64,000 nt of DNA from positions 558,001-622,000 of the forward strand of contig NZ_KE386571.1 of assembly GCF_000427645.1 (NCBI RefSeq). The letters are read 5' to 3'. A model generated the notes under the pieces. That model was not told the DNA's origin and searched no databases. It saw only the letters and a program-made list of their open reading frames with translations. This DNA is from Sphingomonas phyllosphaerae FA2 (GTDB lineage: Bacteria; Pseudomonadota; Alphaproteobacteria; Sphingomonadales; Sphingomonadaceae). Each line of letters starts with the position of its first letter. The stretch's first letter is position 1. Both the position numbers and the translations under genes were made by a program. This document shows positions 32,623 through 42,304 of this stretch, one piece after another.

Positions 32623-32706
32623 GACATCTCCATCGATGGTCGTGCCGGCTTAAAAGCGCCGGGTTAACCAACCGTATGGAAGTCGGTTTTCAGGAGAAAA
32701 CCTGCA

Positions 32707-34047
32707 TTAATCCCGGACTACCGGAACGCCGAACAGATCGTGCTCGTCGGCATCTTCGATCGTGACCGGCAGGATATCGCCGGGGGCGAGATGCCCGGCA
32801 TCACGCAGATGCACTTCGCCATCGATCTCCGGCGCATCGGCCATCGATCGGCCGGATGCACCGCCGCTCTCGGCATCGACGGCGTCGACGATCACCTCCA
32901 GCGTCCGCCCGACCTTGGCGGCGAGCTTCGCGGCGGAAATCGCGGCGGTCTTTTCCATGATCCTCGCATAGCGCTCTTCCTTGACCGCCTCGGGCACCGG
33001 ATCGGGCAGGGCATTGGCCGACGCACCCTCGACCGGCTCGAAGCGGAACGCACCGACCCGGTCGAGCTGCGCCTCGTCGAGCCAGTCGAGCAGATACTGG
33101 AAATCTTCCTCAGTCTCACCCGGGAAGCCGACCACGAAGGTCGAGCGGATCGCAATATCGGGGCAGATGTCGCGCCATGCCTTAATCCGACCGAGCACCT
33201 TGGCGTCGTTGGCCGGGCGCTTCATCCGGCGCAGCACCGCGGGCGCGGCGTGCTGGAACGGAATGTCGAGATACGGCAGTACTAGGCCGTCCGCCATCAG
33301 CGGGATCACCTGATCGACGTGCGGATAGGGATAGACGTAGTGCAGCCGCACCCACGGCGCGATCCTGCCCAGCTCGCGGGCCAGATCGGTCATGTGCGGG
33401 CGGACCTCCGCACCCTTCCACATCCGCGACTGGTCGCGAATGTCGATGCCATACGCCGACGTGTCCTGGCTGATGACCAGCAATTCCCTCGTCCCCGCCG
33501 CCACCAGCTTCTCGGCTTCGCGCAGGATCGCATCGGGGCGACGGCTGACCAGATCGCCGCGCAGCGACGGAATGATGCAGAAGGAACAGCGGTGATTGCA
33601 GCCTTCCGAGATCTTCAGATAGCTGTAGTGGCGCGGCGTCAGCTTCAGCCCGGCATCGGGGATCAGGTCAACGAACGGGCTCAGCGACGCGGGCGCGGCG
33701 GCATGGACCGCCTCCACCACCTGCTCATATTCATGCGCACCGGTGATCGCGAGCACGCCGGGGAAGCGCGTGCGGATCGTCTCGGCTTCCTTGCCCATGC
33801 AGCCAGTGACGATGACGCGCCCGTTCTCTGCAATTGCCTCGCCGATCGCCTCCAGCGACTCTTCCTTGGCCGAATCGAGAAAACCGCAGGTGTTGACCAG
33901 CACCACGTCCGCACCGGCATAATCGGCGGACATCTGATAGCCGTCGGCGCGGAGCTGGGTCAGGATCCGTTCGCTGTCGACCAGGTTCTTGGGGCAGCCG
34001 AGCGAGACCATGCCCACGCGGGGCGGTGAGGGGATTTGCGTTGCCAT
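32707..34047 (-). CDS. rimO: Ribosomal protein S12 methylthiotransferase RimO
   Basis: The 446-residue radical SAM enzyme adds a methylthio group to an Asp of ribosomal protein S12. The N-terminal MTTase domain has its three cysteines in [26 protein letters not shown] and TGCMGKEAE. The radical SAM motif is [12 protein letters not shown] near residue 155, and a TRAM domain closes the protein. The ATG at 34047 gives the family N-terminus; upstream residues belong to the divergent anmK region. Confidence 0.96.
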   Translation of the reverse strand: MATQIPSPPRVGMVSLGCPKNLVDSERILTQLRADGYQMSADYAGADVVLVNTCGFLDSAKEESLEAIGEAIAENGRVIVTGCMGKEAETIRTRFPGVLAITGAHEYEQVVEAVHAAAPASLSPFVDLIPDAGLKLTPRHYSYLKISEGCNHRCSFCIIPSLRGDLVSRRPDAILREAEKLVAAGTRELLVISQDTSAYGIDIRDQSRMWKGAEVRPHMTDLARELGRIAPWVRLHYVYPYPHVDQVIPLMADGLVLPYLDIPFQHAAPAVLRRMKRPANDAKVLGRIKAWRDICPDIAIRSTFVVGFPGETEEDFQYLLDWLDEAQLDRVGAFRFEPVEGASANALPDPVPEAVKEERYARIMEKTAAISAAKLAAKVGRTLEVIVDAVDAESGGASGRSMADAPEIDGEVHLRDAGHLAPGDILPVTIEDADEHDLFGVPVVRD

Positions 34048-34141
34048 GGGATCGTTCGCACATAATGCGCGATGACGCGATTTGCCAGTGGCGGCGGCAC
34101 ACGCGATAGCGGCGACTGTTTCGGGACGGGAGGACGCGCGG

Positions 34142-35236
34142 ATGCTGGCGATCGGATTGATGTCGGGCACATCGCTGGACGGGATCGACGCGGCGCTGAT
34201 CGAAACCGACGGGCAGCAGGCGGTCCGTCACCTTGCGTTCCGCGGCGAGCCGTACTCGGACGCCGCGCGCGCGCAACTCGCGGAGGCGACCGCGACTGCG
34301 CTCACTTATCCTCGCCCGCGCTCCAGCCCCCCGCTGGTCGAGGCCGCAGCGCTGATCACGCGAACGCACGCGCTGGCGGTGCAGAAGCTGCTCCGCGATG
34401 CCGGTGTCGCGGCGGGTGACGTCGGCGTGATCGGTTTTCATGGGCAGACGGTCGCGCACCGTCCTGACCGGCGCTGGACGTGGCAGATCGGCGACGGTCA
34501 GGTGCTGGCCGATGCCACCGGTATTCGGACCGTCGCCGATTTTCGCAGCGCCGATGTCGCAGCGGGCGGGCAGGGGGCGCCGCTGCTTCCGATCTATCAC
34601 GCGGCGCTCGCCGCCGGGCTCGACGGGCCGGTCGCTATTCTCAACCTCGGCGGGGTGGCGAACATCACGCTGATCGATGGCGGCGCGGCGATCGCCGCGT
34701 TCGACACCGGGCCGGCGAATGGCCTGATCGATAGCTGGGTGGAACACGAAAGCGGCGCACGCTTCGACAAGGACGGCGCGCTTGCCGCCGCGGGTCGGGT
34801 CGACGAAACGGTCCTGACCGCGATGCTCGACCATCCATTCTTCGACGCACCCTATCCGAAGTCGCTCGATCGCAACGATTTCACGATCCAGCCGGCGCGC
34901 GGTCTGTCGGCGGCGGATGGTGCCGCAACGCTAACGGCCTTTACCGCAGCCACGGTCGCCGAGGCGCTGACACTGCTTCCGCTCCAGCCCCGGCGCCTGC
35001 TGGTGGCCGGCGGGGGACGCCACAATCCCGCAATGCTACGGATGATTGCCGAGCGAACGGCGCTGCCTCTGGAGCCCGTCGATGCGCTCGGCTGGCACGG
35101 CGACGGGCTGGAGGCAGAGGGCTTTGCCTACATGGCGGTGCGGACTCTTGCGGGACTACCGATCAGCTTCCCGGGCACGACCGGCGTGCCTTATGCGATG
35201 CCGGGCGGGACGGTATTCGTCCCCTGGGCAGGCTAA
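34142..35236 (+). CDS. anmK: Anhydro-N-acetylmuramic acid kinase
   Basis: The 364-residue product phosphorylates 1,6-anhydro-MurNAc while opening the anhydro ring in peptidoglycan recycling. Marks are [18 protein letters not shown] at the N-terminus, [29 protein letters not shown] and NLGGVANIT. The ATG at 34142 starts exactly at the conserved motif and has GGAGGA-like sequence upstream. Divergent from rimO. Confidence 0.96.
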   Translation: MLAIGLMSGTSLDGIDAALIETDGQQAVRHLAFRGEPYSDAARAQLAEATATALTYPRPRSSPPLVEAAALITRTHALAVQKLLRDAGVAAGDVGVIGFHGQTVAHRPDRRWTWQIGDGQVLADATGIRTVADFRSADVAAGGQGAPLLPIYHAALAAGLDGPVAILNLGGVANITLIDGGAAIAAFDTGPANGLIDSWVEHESGARFDKDGALAAAGRVDETVLTAMLDHPFFDAPYPKSLDRNDFTIQPARGLSAADGAATLTAFTAATVAEALTLLPLQPRRLLVAGGGRHNPAMLRMIAERTALPLEPVDALGWHGDGLEAEGFAYMAVRTLAGLPISFPGTTGVPYAMPGGTVFVPWAG

Positions 35237-35248
35237 CGCCCGCCGCGC

Positions 35249-35671
35249 CTATCGATCCAGCGTCACGGTCGCGGGATGGTGGCGATCCAGATGCTTCTTG
35301 ATTCGCTTCAGATTGCGCGTGTTCGAACGGTAGAAGAAGTCGGCGGCATCACCGACGAACGGGATCATCCCCAAGGCAGTGTCGAACCCGACCCGTGCCG
35401 TCATCCCGAGCAGCGCCAGCCGGCCCATGCCCAGGTTGCGCGCTTCCCACACCAGCCACATGCCCATCGCACCAGCGAAGAGATCGCCAACCACCGGCAC
35501 CAGCCCCACGATCGCATCAAGCCCCACGCGGCGATTGATCCCGGGGATCACATACAATCCCTCCAGCAACCGTTCGACCGCCTCCACGCGGCGGCGTACC
35601 GCCACGGGATCGCGGCCGACCGGCAGCGCGTCGAAAAGACCGGCATTCAGCGGGGTGGGGCGTGCGTTCAT
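35249..35671 (-). CDS. DUF4112 domain protein
   Basis: The 140-residue product is a DUF4112 membrane-associated protein: LYVIPGINRRVGLDAIVGLV, GDLFAGAMGMWLVWEARNLG and GFDTALGMIPFVGDAADFFYR, with two hydrophobic helices. Function unknown; common in sphingomonads. It lies 13 bases from the convergent anmK stop and just downstream of the solute-binding protein gene, probably in one transcript. Confidence 0.9.
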   Translation of the reverse strand: MNARPTPLNAGLFDALPVGRDPVAVRRRVEAVERLLEGLYVIPGINRRVGLDAIVGLVPVVGDLFAGAMGMWLVWEARNLGMGRLALLGMTARVGFDTALGMIPFVGDAADFFYRSNTRNLKRIKKHLDRHHPATVTLDR

Positions 35672-35676
35672 GACCC

Positions 35677-37122
35677 TCAATTGGTGTCGGCGCGCAGGCG
35701 GTTCAATGGGTGCCACGCGCGTGGGTTCGGCTGCCACTGCCGCAGCCGTAGCGCGACCAGCGACCAGCGGAACGGGCGTGACAACGGAACGAACGCCACA
35801 TCCTGCGTCAGCAACCGGTCGGCAAGCGCCGCCGCCTCGGCGCGCTGCGGCAGCGAGTCGGCCAGCCGCGCCGCTTCGATCGCGGCGCGTGCCTCCGGAG
35901 AGCAAGCGACGCACGCCTCAGCCAGATACCAGCGGGCATTGTCATAGGGCGCGACCAGATCGACCAGCCGCAGGTCCGCGGCCGGGTCTTCACTGGCGAC
36001 GCGCAGCGGCTTGATGCCCACCGCGTACAGATCGCGCGCCAGATGCGCCCAAAGGAGCGTGCCGCCCGGCCCGCGGGGCAGCGCGATCCGCAGCACCGGC
36101 GCACTGCCTTGCGCCGCGCGCCACGCCATGACCCGCGAACGCGCCGCGGCGGGCCGTTGCTCGGGCGGCAGCGTTGCCCAGACCGGCACCATCGGCGGTG
36201 CGCCGGAATCGAGTTGCTCGGGCAGGATCGTCTCGCGCGCCGGCCAGTCGCCCGACACGCTTCCCGTCAGGTCCGCCCGGTCGATCGCCTGCGCAACCGC
36301 GCCGCGGTTGGCAGCGTCGGCCAGAAAACCCTCGCGTCGCACGATCGCGAGCCCGAACAGCCCGGCGGCGGGATCGATCCGCACGTTGGCGGGCGCGGGG
36401 TTGGCGGCCTGTAGCGTCGGCCAGTCGTCGATCGTCCCCCCGGAGACGAGGTCCGAATGACGTTCGACGAAGCGTAAGATGGCAAGTGCCGCGCGTTCGC
36501 CGCGCAGCAGGACATTCTGTTCGGGGGTCGGTCGCTCCTCATCGGGGTCACGATCCGGGTCGAGCGCGGGTGTCAGCAGGATGCTGTCGCGCGTGCCGTC
36601 ACGCCGTCGGAACGGTCCGGCGCCGCCGGCCTTGCCGGGCCGTACCAGGGCCAATTCGGGCTGCGCGAACAGTTTGAGCAGATCGGGGCGCGGCCGCGCC
36701 AGCTCGATCTCGATCACCTCCGGCGTCATCTCGACGATCGAAGCGACCGCGGTCAGATAGGGCGCGATGCGATTGTCGGCGGCACGCGCGATCTGTCGGC
36801 GGAGCAGCGGGACGACATCGCGCGCACGAACCGGCGTGCCATCGGCCCATTCGGCATTGCGCAGGCGAAAGATGTAGCTGCGTCCGTCATCGATGACGAT
36901 CCACCGCTCCGCCACCCCGGCTTCGATTTGTCCGACAGCATCGAAGCGGACCAGGCCTTCGGCGAGCGAGTCGGTGAGCAAGCGGTCACCGGCCTGAAGC
37001 GCGCTGCGATCGCGTTCGGCGAGCTTCGGTTCGGCGCCGATCACGCTCACCACGACCGCGCCGACATCGGGGCGCCGCCCGCAAGACGGCGTCGCGAGCG
37101 CCAGAAGACAGAGTGCACCCAG
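35677..37122 (-). CDS. Solute-binding lipoprotein, extracellular family 5 (start uncertain)
   Basis: About 481 residues of a family 5 (oligopeptide/nickel type) substrate-binding protein: LLTDSLAEGLVRFDAVGQIE near the N-terminus, RNAEWADGTPVRARDVV, and a degenerate C-terminal lobe. The N-terminus LGALCLLALATPSC looks like a lipoprotein signal with lipobox Cys. The frame has no ATG, GTG or TTG between the tRNA-Leu gene and this signal; a CTG at 37122 is the simplest start, otherwise translation begins at ATG 37222 or 37219 inside or before the tRNA region. No permease or ATPase genes are adjacent. Confidence 0.8.
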   Translation of the reverse strand: MGALCLLALATPSCGRRPDVGAVVVSVIGAEPKLAERDRSALQAGDRLLTDSLAEGLVRFDAVGQIEAGVAERWIVIDDGRSYIFRLRNAEWADGTPVRARDVVPLLRRQIARAADNRIAPYLTAVASIVEMTPEVIEIELARPRPDLLKLFAQPELALVRPGKAGGAGPFRRRDGTRDSILLTPALDPDRDPDEERPTPEQNVLLRGERAALAILRFVERHSDLVSGGTIDDWPTLQAANPAPANVRIDPAAGLFGLAIVRREGFLADAANRGAVAQAIDRADLTGSVSGDWPARETILPEQLDSGAPPMVPVWATLPPEQRPAAARSRVMAWRAAQGSAPVLRIALPRGPGGTLLWAHLARDLYAVGIKPLRVASEDPAADLRLVDLVAPYDNARWYLAEACVACSPEARAAIEAARLADSLPQRAEAAALADRLLTQDVAFVPLSRPFRWSLVALRLRQWQPNPRAWHPLNRLRADTN

Positions 37123-37133
37123 ACGAACGATGC

Positions 37134-37217
37134 TGGTGCGGGCGGCGGGACTCGAACCCGCACGCCAATGGCAGAGGATTTTAAGTCCCCAGCGTCTACC
37201 GATTCCGCCACGCCCGC
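37134..37217 (-). tRNA. tRNA-Leu (anticodon TAA)
   Basis: On the minus strand the gene starts GCGGGCGTGGCGGAATCGG and ends CGCCCGC-A-CCA. The acceptor stem GCGGGCG/CGCCCGC pairs fully, the anticodon loop is CTTAAAA with anticodon TAA, the T-arm is GCGGGTTCGAGTCCCGC, and an extra arm of class II type is present. CCA is encoded. Confidence 0.95.
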
Positions 37218-37279
37218 GCATCATCGGCCACGAAGCGGTTGCGGGGCGCCACGTCAAGCCGTTGCGGCGCCCATTGACG

Positions 37280-37561
37280 TCACGCGACGTTGAGGCGGAC
37301 GCGCATTTCCTTGCCGGGCTTGAAGAACGGCACGCGCTTCGCGTCCACTTCGACCGTCTCGCCAGTGCGCGGATTGCGACCAACGCGTGCATCGCGAGCG
37401 CGCGTAGAGAAAGCACCGAAACCGCGCAATTCGACACGACCGTTTGCGGCCAGCCGCTCGGTGATCTCATCGAAGAAGGTCGAGACAATTGCCTCGACAT
37501 CCCGCTGGGACAGGCTCGGATTGTCTTTCAACAATGCCTGAACCAACTCCGACCTGATCAT
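37280..37561 (-). CDS. ihfB: Integration host factor subunit beta
   Basis: The 93-residue product is IHF-beta: [33 protein letters not shown], and the DNA-binding arm [21 protein letters not shown]. It bends DNA as a heterodimer with IHF-alpha and serves recombination, replication and promoters, including phage integration. It follows rpsA, as in many proteobacteria. Confidence 0.97.
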   Translation of the reverse strand: MIRSELVQALLKDNPSLSQRDVEAIVSTFFDEITERLAANGRVELRGFGAFSTRARDARVGRNPRTGETVEVDAKRVPFFKPGKEMRVRLNVA

Positions 37562-37683
37562 TGTCCGCGTTTCCTTAGAGCTTGGATTACGTTCACAGCG
37601 GTCTGATACAGGTAAGTTTGTACCCTCGGTAGCACCGATCTGGCAGCGATTGTGCAAAGTGGGTCACCCAAAAGTCAGGCAAA

Positions 37684-37714
37684 TAAAAAGGGGACCGGCC
37701 AGCGGCCGATCCCC
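37684..37714 (-). terminator. Rho-independent terminator of rpsA
   Basis: On the minus strand a GC-rich stem (GGGG...CGGCC-GCTG-GGCCGG...CCCC) is followed by TTTTTATT, directly 24 bases after the rpsA stop. Confidence 0.8.
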
Positions 37715-37737
37715 CAGATGCCATAAGGCAAGGTCGC

Positions 37738-39444
37738 TTACTTCTTGGTGTCGCGCGCCTTGAGCGCCTCGCCCAGGATGTCGCCCAGCGACGCACCCGA
37801 GTCGGACGAACCGTACTGCGCCACGGCCTGCTTCTCCTCGGCGATCTGCATCGCCTTGACCGAGAAGGTCGGCTTCTTGGAGCGGTCGAAGCCCGTCACC
37901 ATCGCGTCGAACTTCTGGCCGACCTGGAAACGCTCCGGACGCTGCTCGTCGCGATCGCGGCCGAGGTCGGTGCGCTTGATGAAGCCGGTCGCGCCATCGT
38001 CGCCCGCCTGCACTTCGAGGCCCGCGTCGCGGACTTCGAGGACGGTGACGGTGACGACCTGGTTCTTGCCCAGGCGATCGCCCGCGCCCGCCGCGACCGG
38101 ACCGCCGCGCTCGAGCTGCTTCATGCCCAGCGAGATGCGCTCCTTCTCGGAGTCGATGTCGAGCACCACGGCCTGAACCATCTCACCCTTACGGTGCAGG
38201 TTCAGCGCGTCCTCACCCGACACGCCCCATGCGATGTCGGACATGTGGACCATGCCGTCGACGTCGTTGTCCAGGCCGATGAACAGGCCGAACTCGGTGG
38301 CGTTCTTGACTTCGCCCTCGACAGTCGAGCCGATCGGGTGCGCGGCGGCGAACGCCTCCCACGGGTTGTTCTGCGCCTGCTTCAGGCCCAGCGAGATGCG
38401 ACGCTTGTCCTCGTCGACCTCGAGCACCACCACTTCGACTTCCTGCGAGGTCGAGACGATCTTGCCCGGATGGACGTTCTTCTTGGTCCAGGACATTTCG
38501 CTGACGTGGACCAGGCCCTCGATGCCGGCTTCCAGCTCGACGAACGCACCATATTCGGTGATGTTCGTGACGCGGCCCGACAGCTTCGCGCCGACCGGAT
38601 ACTTGGCGGCGGCGCCATCCCACGGATCGCTCTCGAGCTGCTTCATGCCCAGCGAGATGCGCTGCGTGTCCTTGTTGATGCGGATGATCTGGACCTTCAC
38701 GGTGTCGCCGATGTTGATCATCTCGCTCGGGTGACCGACGCGCTTGTAGCTGAGGTCGGTGACGTGCAGCAGGCCGTCGATCCCGCCCAGGTCGACGAAC
38801 GCACCGTAATCGGTGATGTTCTTGACGACGCCGTCGATGATCTGGCCTTCATGCAGCGACTGGATCAGGCCCGAACGCTGCTCGGCGCGGGTCTCTTCCA
38901 GAACGGCGCGACGGCTGACGACGATGTTGCCGCGCTTGCGGTCCATCTTCAGGATCTGGAACGGCTGCGGGATGTCCATCAGCGGGGTGACGTCGCGCAC
39001 CGGGCGGATGTCGACCTGCGAACCCGGCAGGAACGCCACGGCGCCGTTCAGGTCGACGGTGAAGCCGCCCTTCACGCGGCCGAAGATCACGCCCTCGACG
39101 CGCGCGGTCTTGGCGAATTCCAGTTCCAGCTTGTCCCAGGCGGCTTCGCGGCGTGCGCGGTCGCGCGACAGCATCGCTTCGCCGTGCATGTTCTCGACGC
39201 GGTCAACATAGACTTCGACTTCATCACCGACCTTCAGGTCGGCCTTCTGGCCCGGCGCAGGCGCGAATTCGCGCAGCGGCACGCGGCCTTCGCTCTTCAG
39301 GCCGACGTCGATGACGACCAGGTCGTTCTCGATGGCGGTAACGGTGCCCAGCACCACGCGGCCCTCGAAGCTGTCGGCGCCGCCGAACATGTCATCGAGC
39401 ATCGCCGCGAATTCGTCACGCGAGGGAGTTGCCACTGAGGCCAT
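37738..39444 (-). CDS. rpsA: 30S ribosomal protein S1
   Basis: The 568-residue product consists of six S1 (OB-fold) domains, visible by repeats such as GAFVDLGGIDGLLHVTDLSY, GAFVELEAGIEGLVHVSEMS and GLFIGLDNDVDGMVHMSDIA. S1 recruits mRNAs to the ribosome. The ATG at 39444 lies behind an A/T-rich leader (CAATTTCTTTT) without Shine-Dalgarno, a known property of rpsA messages. The usual neighbour cmk is separated from it here by a toxin-antitoxin pair. Confidence 0.97.
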   Translation of the reverse strand: MASVATPSRDEFAAMLDDMFGGADSFEGRVVLGTVTAIENDLVVIDVGLKSEGRVPLREFAPAPGQKADLKVGDEVEVYVDRVENMHGEAMLSRDRARREAAWDKLELEFAKTARVEGVIFGRVKGGFTVDLNGAVAFLPGSQVDIRPVRDVTPLMDIPQPFQILKMDRKRGNIVVSRRAVLEETRAEQRSGLIQSLHEGQIIDGVVKNITDYGAFVDLGGIDGLLHVTDLSYKRVGHPSEMINIGDTVKVQIIRINKDTQRISLGMKQLESDPWDGAAAKYPVGAKLSGRVTNITEYGAFVELEAGIEGLVHVSEMSWTKKNVHPGKIVSTSQEVEVVVLEVDEDKRRISLGLKQAQNNPWEAFAAAHPIGSTVEGEVKNATEFGLFIGLDNDVDGMVHMSDIAWGVSGEDALNLHRKGEMVQAVVLDIDSEKERISLGMKQLERGGPVAAGAGDRLGKNQVVTVTVLEVRDAGLEVQAGDDGATGFIKRTDLGRDRDEQRPERFQVGQKFDAMVTGFDRSKKPTFSVKAMQIAEEKQAVAQYGSSDSGASLGDILGEALKARDTKK

Positions 39445-39712
39445 AAAAGAAATTGTCCTATGTCGTTTTCCGGCCAGGCGGTTGGTTCCGCCGGTCTTGG
39501 CCATCACTGTCGCACCGGCCCCGTGCCGGGCGCGACATCCGTTCGATCTGGGGAGCGGCGGGGGCTATTCGCGGATGTGCGAAAAGGCGCGAAGGGCAAG
39601 CCATCGCGCCGCGCCTCCGCGAGCCACAGCCCGCCGGACCGCCGCGCCCTAGCCGAAAAGCGCTCGGCAAGCAAGGTTGACAATCCTTGCCAATCGATCA
39701 CATCTTCACGTC

Positions 39713-39982
39713 ATGGCCACGATGAACATCTCGCTCCCCGATGCCATGAAGGACTGGGTCGAGCAGCAGGCCGCGACCGGCCGCTACAGCAACTCCAGCG
39801 ACGTCGTGCGCGACCTGATCCGCCGCGAACAGGTGCGTGCGGAGAAGATCGCGAACATGCAGCGGCTGGTGGATGAAGCGCGCGCGAGCGGGATTGATCC
39901 ACGGTCAGTCGATGAGATCATGGCCGACGTGCGCGCCAAGGCAATGGAGGCCAGCTCTGTCGCGGTTCCGGCTAAGGCGTAG
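39713..39982 (+). CDS. parD: ParD-type antitoxin (CC2985 family)
   Basis: The 89-residue product has the ribbon-helix-helix N-terminus MNISLPDAMKDWVEQQAATG, YSNSSDVVRDLIRREQ, and the C-terminal toxin-binding tail (DPRSVDEIMADVRAKA). It binds its own promoter and neutralises ParE. ATG 39713 is used; 39722 is possible. Confidence 0.92.
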   Translation: MATMNISLPDAMKDWVEQQAATGRYSNSSDVVRDLIRREQVRAEKIANMQRLVDEARASGIDPRSVDEIMADVRAKAMEASSVAVPAKA

Positions 39983-40247
39983 GGCATCGCTCGATTTCGA
40001 GGCGATCTATCTCAGCGGAGTGGAGCGATTTGGTGCCGAGCAGGCAGACAGCTATGCCGCCGGATTTTGGCGGACGGTCGAGTTTCTGAGTCAGTTTCCG
40101 CACGCCGCTCGATTACGGTATGAACTCGAGCCCCCGGTCAGAGCTTACCCATATCGCGCGCATTTGATCGTCTACGACGTTCGTGATGAAGGCATCGAGG
40201 TTCTTCGTATCCGCCACGCCCGAGAGGACTGGCAGCACAACGCCTGA
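39912..40247 (+). CDS. parE: ParE-type toxin
   Basis: The RelE/ParE fold domain begins at about 39957 (SRFRLRRRASLDFEAIYLSG) and includes GVERFGAEQADSYAAGF, PHAARLRYEL, YPYRAHLIVYDV and IRHAREDW, close to full ParE length. ParE toxins inhibit DNA gyrase. The gene overlaps parD by 71 bases from ATG 39912; no ATG or GTG lies closer to the domain start, only a CTG at 39957, so the exact start is uncertain. It is convergent with cmk. Confidence 0.88.
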   Translation: MRSWPTCAPRQWRPALSRFRLRRRASLDFEAIYLSGVERFGAEQADSYAAGFWRTVEFLSQFPHAARLRYELEPPVRAYPYRAHLIVYDVRDEGIEVLRIRHAREDWQHNA

Positions 40248-40871
40248 TCAGCCTCGCGACCGCGCATCCACCAGCGCGATCGCGCGCGATACCGCCGCGT
40301 CGATCGACAGAAAGCTGGTATCCAGTTCCATCGCGTCTTCTGCGGCCACCAGCGGCGCGGTCGAGCGGGAGCTGTCGCGATCATCGCGGGTGCGAATGTC
40401 GGACAGCACCTGATCGTAACTGATCGCACCGCCGCGCTTGTGGAGTTCGTCATGGCGCCGCCGCGCGCGGATCGTCGGGGTCGCGCGCACGAACAGCTTC
40501 GCATCGGCATCGGGCGCGATCACCGTCCCGATGTCGCGACCGTCGAGCACCGCGCCGCCCGGCTGGTGCGCAAAGCGCCGCTGCCGCTGGAGCAGTGCCG
40601 CGCGGACCAGCGGATGCGCCGACACGATCGACGCGACCTGTCCGGTGGCATCGTCGCGCAGGATCGGGTCCGACAGCAGTTGATCGTCGAAGTCGCACGC
40701 CGCTACCGCATCGGCCTCGATCGCGGGGTCAAGATCGAGCCGCGTCACCTGCGTCGCCACCGCACGGTACAGCAGCCCGGTGTCGAGATGCGGGATGCCG
40801 TAATGACGCGCGAGCGCGCGCGCGATCGTGCCCTTGCCCGAGGCCGCGGGGCCGTCGACCGCGATGATCAT
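40248..40871 (-). CDS. cmk: Cytidylate kinase
   Basis: The 207-residue product phosphorylates CMP and dCMP. Visible are the P-loop VDGPAASGKGTIARALARHY near the start, LDTGLLYRAVA, LDGRDIGTVIAPDADAKLFV and a C-terminal LSIDAAVSRAIALVDAR. It overlaps aroA by four bases, so the two are coupled. Upstream (to the left) lies the convergent toxin-antitoxin pair instead of rpsA. Confidence 0.96.
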   Translation of the reverse strand: MIIAVDGPAASGKGTIARALARHYGIPHLDTGLLYRAVATQVTRLDLDPAIEADAVAACDFDDQLLSDPILRDDATGQVASIVSAHPLVRAALLQRQRRFAHQPGGAVLDGRDIGTVIAPDADAKLFVRATPTIRARRRHDELHKRGGAISYDQVLSDIRTRDDRDSSRSTAPLVAAEDAMELDTSFLSIDAAVSRAIALVDARSRG

Positions 40872-42205
40872 GCCTCGGCCCCCGACAAGTGCGCGAGCTG
40901 TTGATAAAAGGCCGGATAGCTCGTCGCGACCGGCGCGATGTCGTCGATCGTCACCGCATCGCGCGCGTGCAGCCCGGCGACCGTCATGCTCATCGCGATC
41001 CGGTGATCGAGTTTGGTCGCAACCGTGCCCCCACCCGCGATCTTCTCCCCGCCCGAGCCATGCACGGTCAGCCCGTCCTCATGTTCGTCGGTCGCCACGC
41101 CATTCGCCGACAACGCGGCGCGCATCGCGGCGATCCGGTCGCTCTCCTTGACGCGCAACTCTTCGGCCCCGCGCGCCACCGTTGTGCCCTCGGCAAAGGC
41201 GGCGGCGACGAACAGCACCGGATATTCGTCGATCATCGATGGCGCGAGATCGTGCGGCACCACGATCCCGGCGAGCGTCGCATGGCGGACGCGCAGATCG
41301 GCGACCGGCTCACCACCGACGACCCGTGCATCGAGTTCGGTGATGTCCGCACCCATCATGCGGAGTGCGGTGAGCAGTCCGGCGCGGGTCGGATTGAGCC
41401 CGACATTCTCGATCACGACGTCGCTGCCCGGCACGATCGACGCCGCGACCATCCAGAACGCCGCCGACGACGGATCGCCCGGCACGACGATCGACTGCGG
41501 CTTCAGCTCCGCCTCGCCGGTCAGCGAGATCACGCGCCCGCGCGGCCCCTGTTCGACGGTCAGCTGCGCACCGAAGCCGGCGAGCATCCGCTCGCTATGG
41601 TCGCGCGTCGGCACGGGCTCGATCACGCGCGTGATGCCGGGCGTATTGAGCGCAGCGAGCAGCACCGCCGACTTCACCTGCGCCGAGGCGACCGGCAGCT
41701 CATAGTCGATCGGCACCGCCGGGCAGGCGCCGCGCACCATCAGCGGCAGCCGCGTGCCCGGCGACGCCTCGAACGACGCACCCATCTGCGCCAGCGGCAC
41801 CGCGACGCGCGCCATCGGGCGCGACGACAGCGAGGCGTCGCCGGTGAAGGTCGCGGTGATCGGATGGCTGGCGACAAGGCCCATCAGCAGCCGCGTAGAC
41901 GTGCCCGAATTACCCATCTCCAGCGCCTGCGTCGGCTGGAGCAGCCCGCCGACGCCGACACCTTGGATGCGCCAGACGCCATCCTCGCCGCGCTCGATCG
42001 TCGCGCCCAACGCGCGCATCGCCGCGGCGGTGGCGAGCACGTCCTCGCCCTCCAGCAGCCCTTCGACGCGGCTTTCGCCGACCGCCAGCGCAGACAGCAT
42101 CAGCGAACGGTGGCTGATCGACTTGTCGCCGGGAACGCGGATCCGTCCCGCCAGCCGCGCGGGCGAGGGGACGGTGAACGGAGCGGGGGAGGAGGAATGC
42201 GCCAT
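40868..42205 (-). CDS. aroA: 3-phosphoshikimate 1-carboxyvinyltransferase (EPSP synthase)
   Basis: The 445-residue product makes EPSP from shikimate-3-phosphate and phosphoenolpyruvate. Motifs are PGDKSISHRSLMLSALA near residue 25, LEMGNSGTSTRLLMGLVA, and the C-terminal LRVKESDRIAAMRAAL. The MGNSGTSTR form with this spacing is typical of alphaproteobacterial enzymes. It is divergent from the FYDLN-acid gene. Confidence 0.97.
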   Translation of the reverse strand: MAHSSSPAPFTVPSPARLAGRIRVPGDKSISHRSLMLSALAVGESRVEGLLEGEDVLATAAAMRALGATIERGEDGVWRIQGVGVGGLLQPTQALEMGNSGTSTRLLMGLVASHPITATFTGDASLSSRPMARVAVPLAQMGASFEASPGTRLPLMVRGACPAVPIDYELPVASAQVKSAVLLAALNTPGITRVIEPVPTRDHSERMLAGFGAQLTVEQGPRGRVISLTGEAELKPQSIVVPGDPSSAAFWMVAASIVPGSDVVIENVGLNPTRAGLLTALRMMGADITELDARVVGGEPVADLRVRHATLAGIVVPHDLAPSMIDEYPVLFVAAAFAEGTTVARGAEELRVKESDRIAAMRAALSANGVATDEHEDGLTVHGSGGEKIAGGGTVATKLDHRIAMSMTVAGLHARDAVTIDDIAPVATSYPAFYQQLAHLSGAEA

Positions 42206-42304
42206 GCGCGCCGCGCCTTGCCAGCCGCCTTGCGCTATGGCAAGGCACGCGCCACTTCACAGGGCGACCTGTTTGATCCACCCATCCGAAAGGCTTTTCA
42301 CGGC

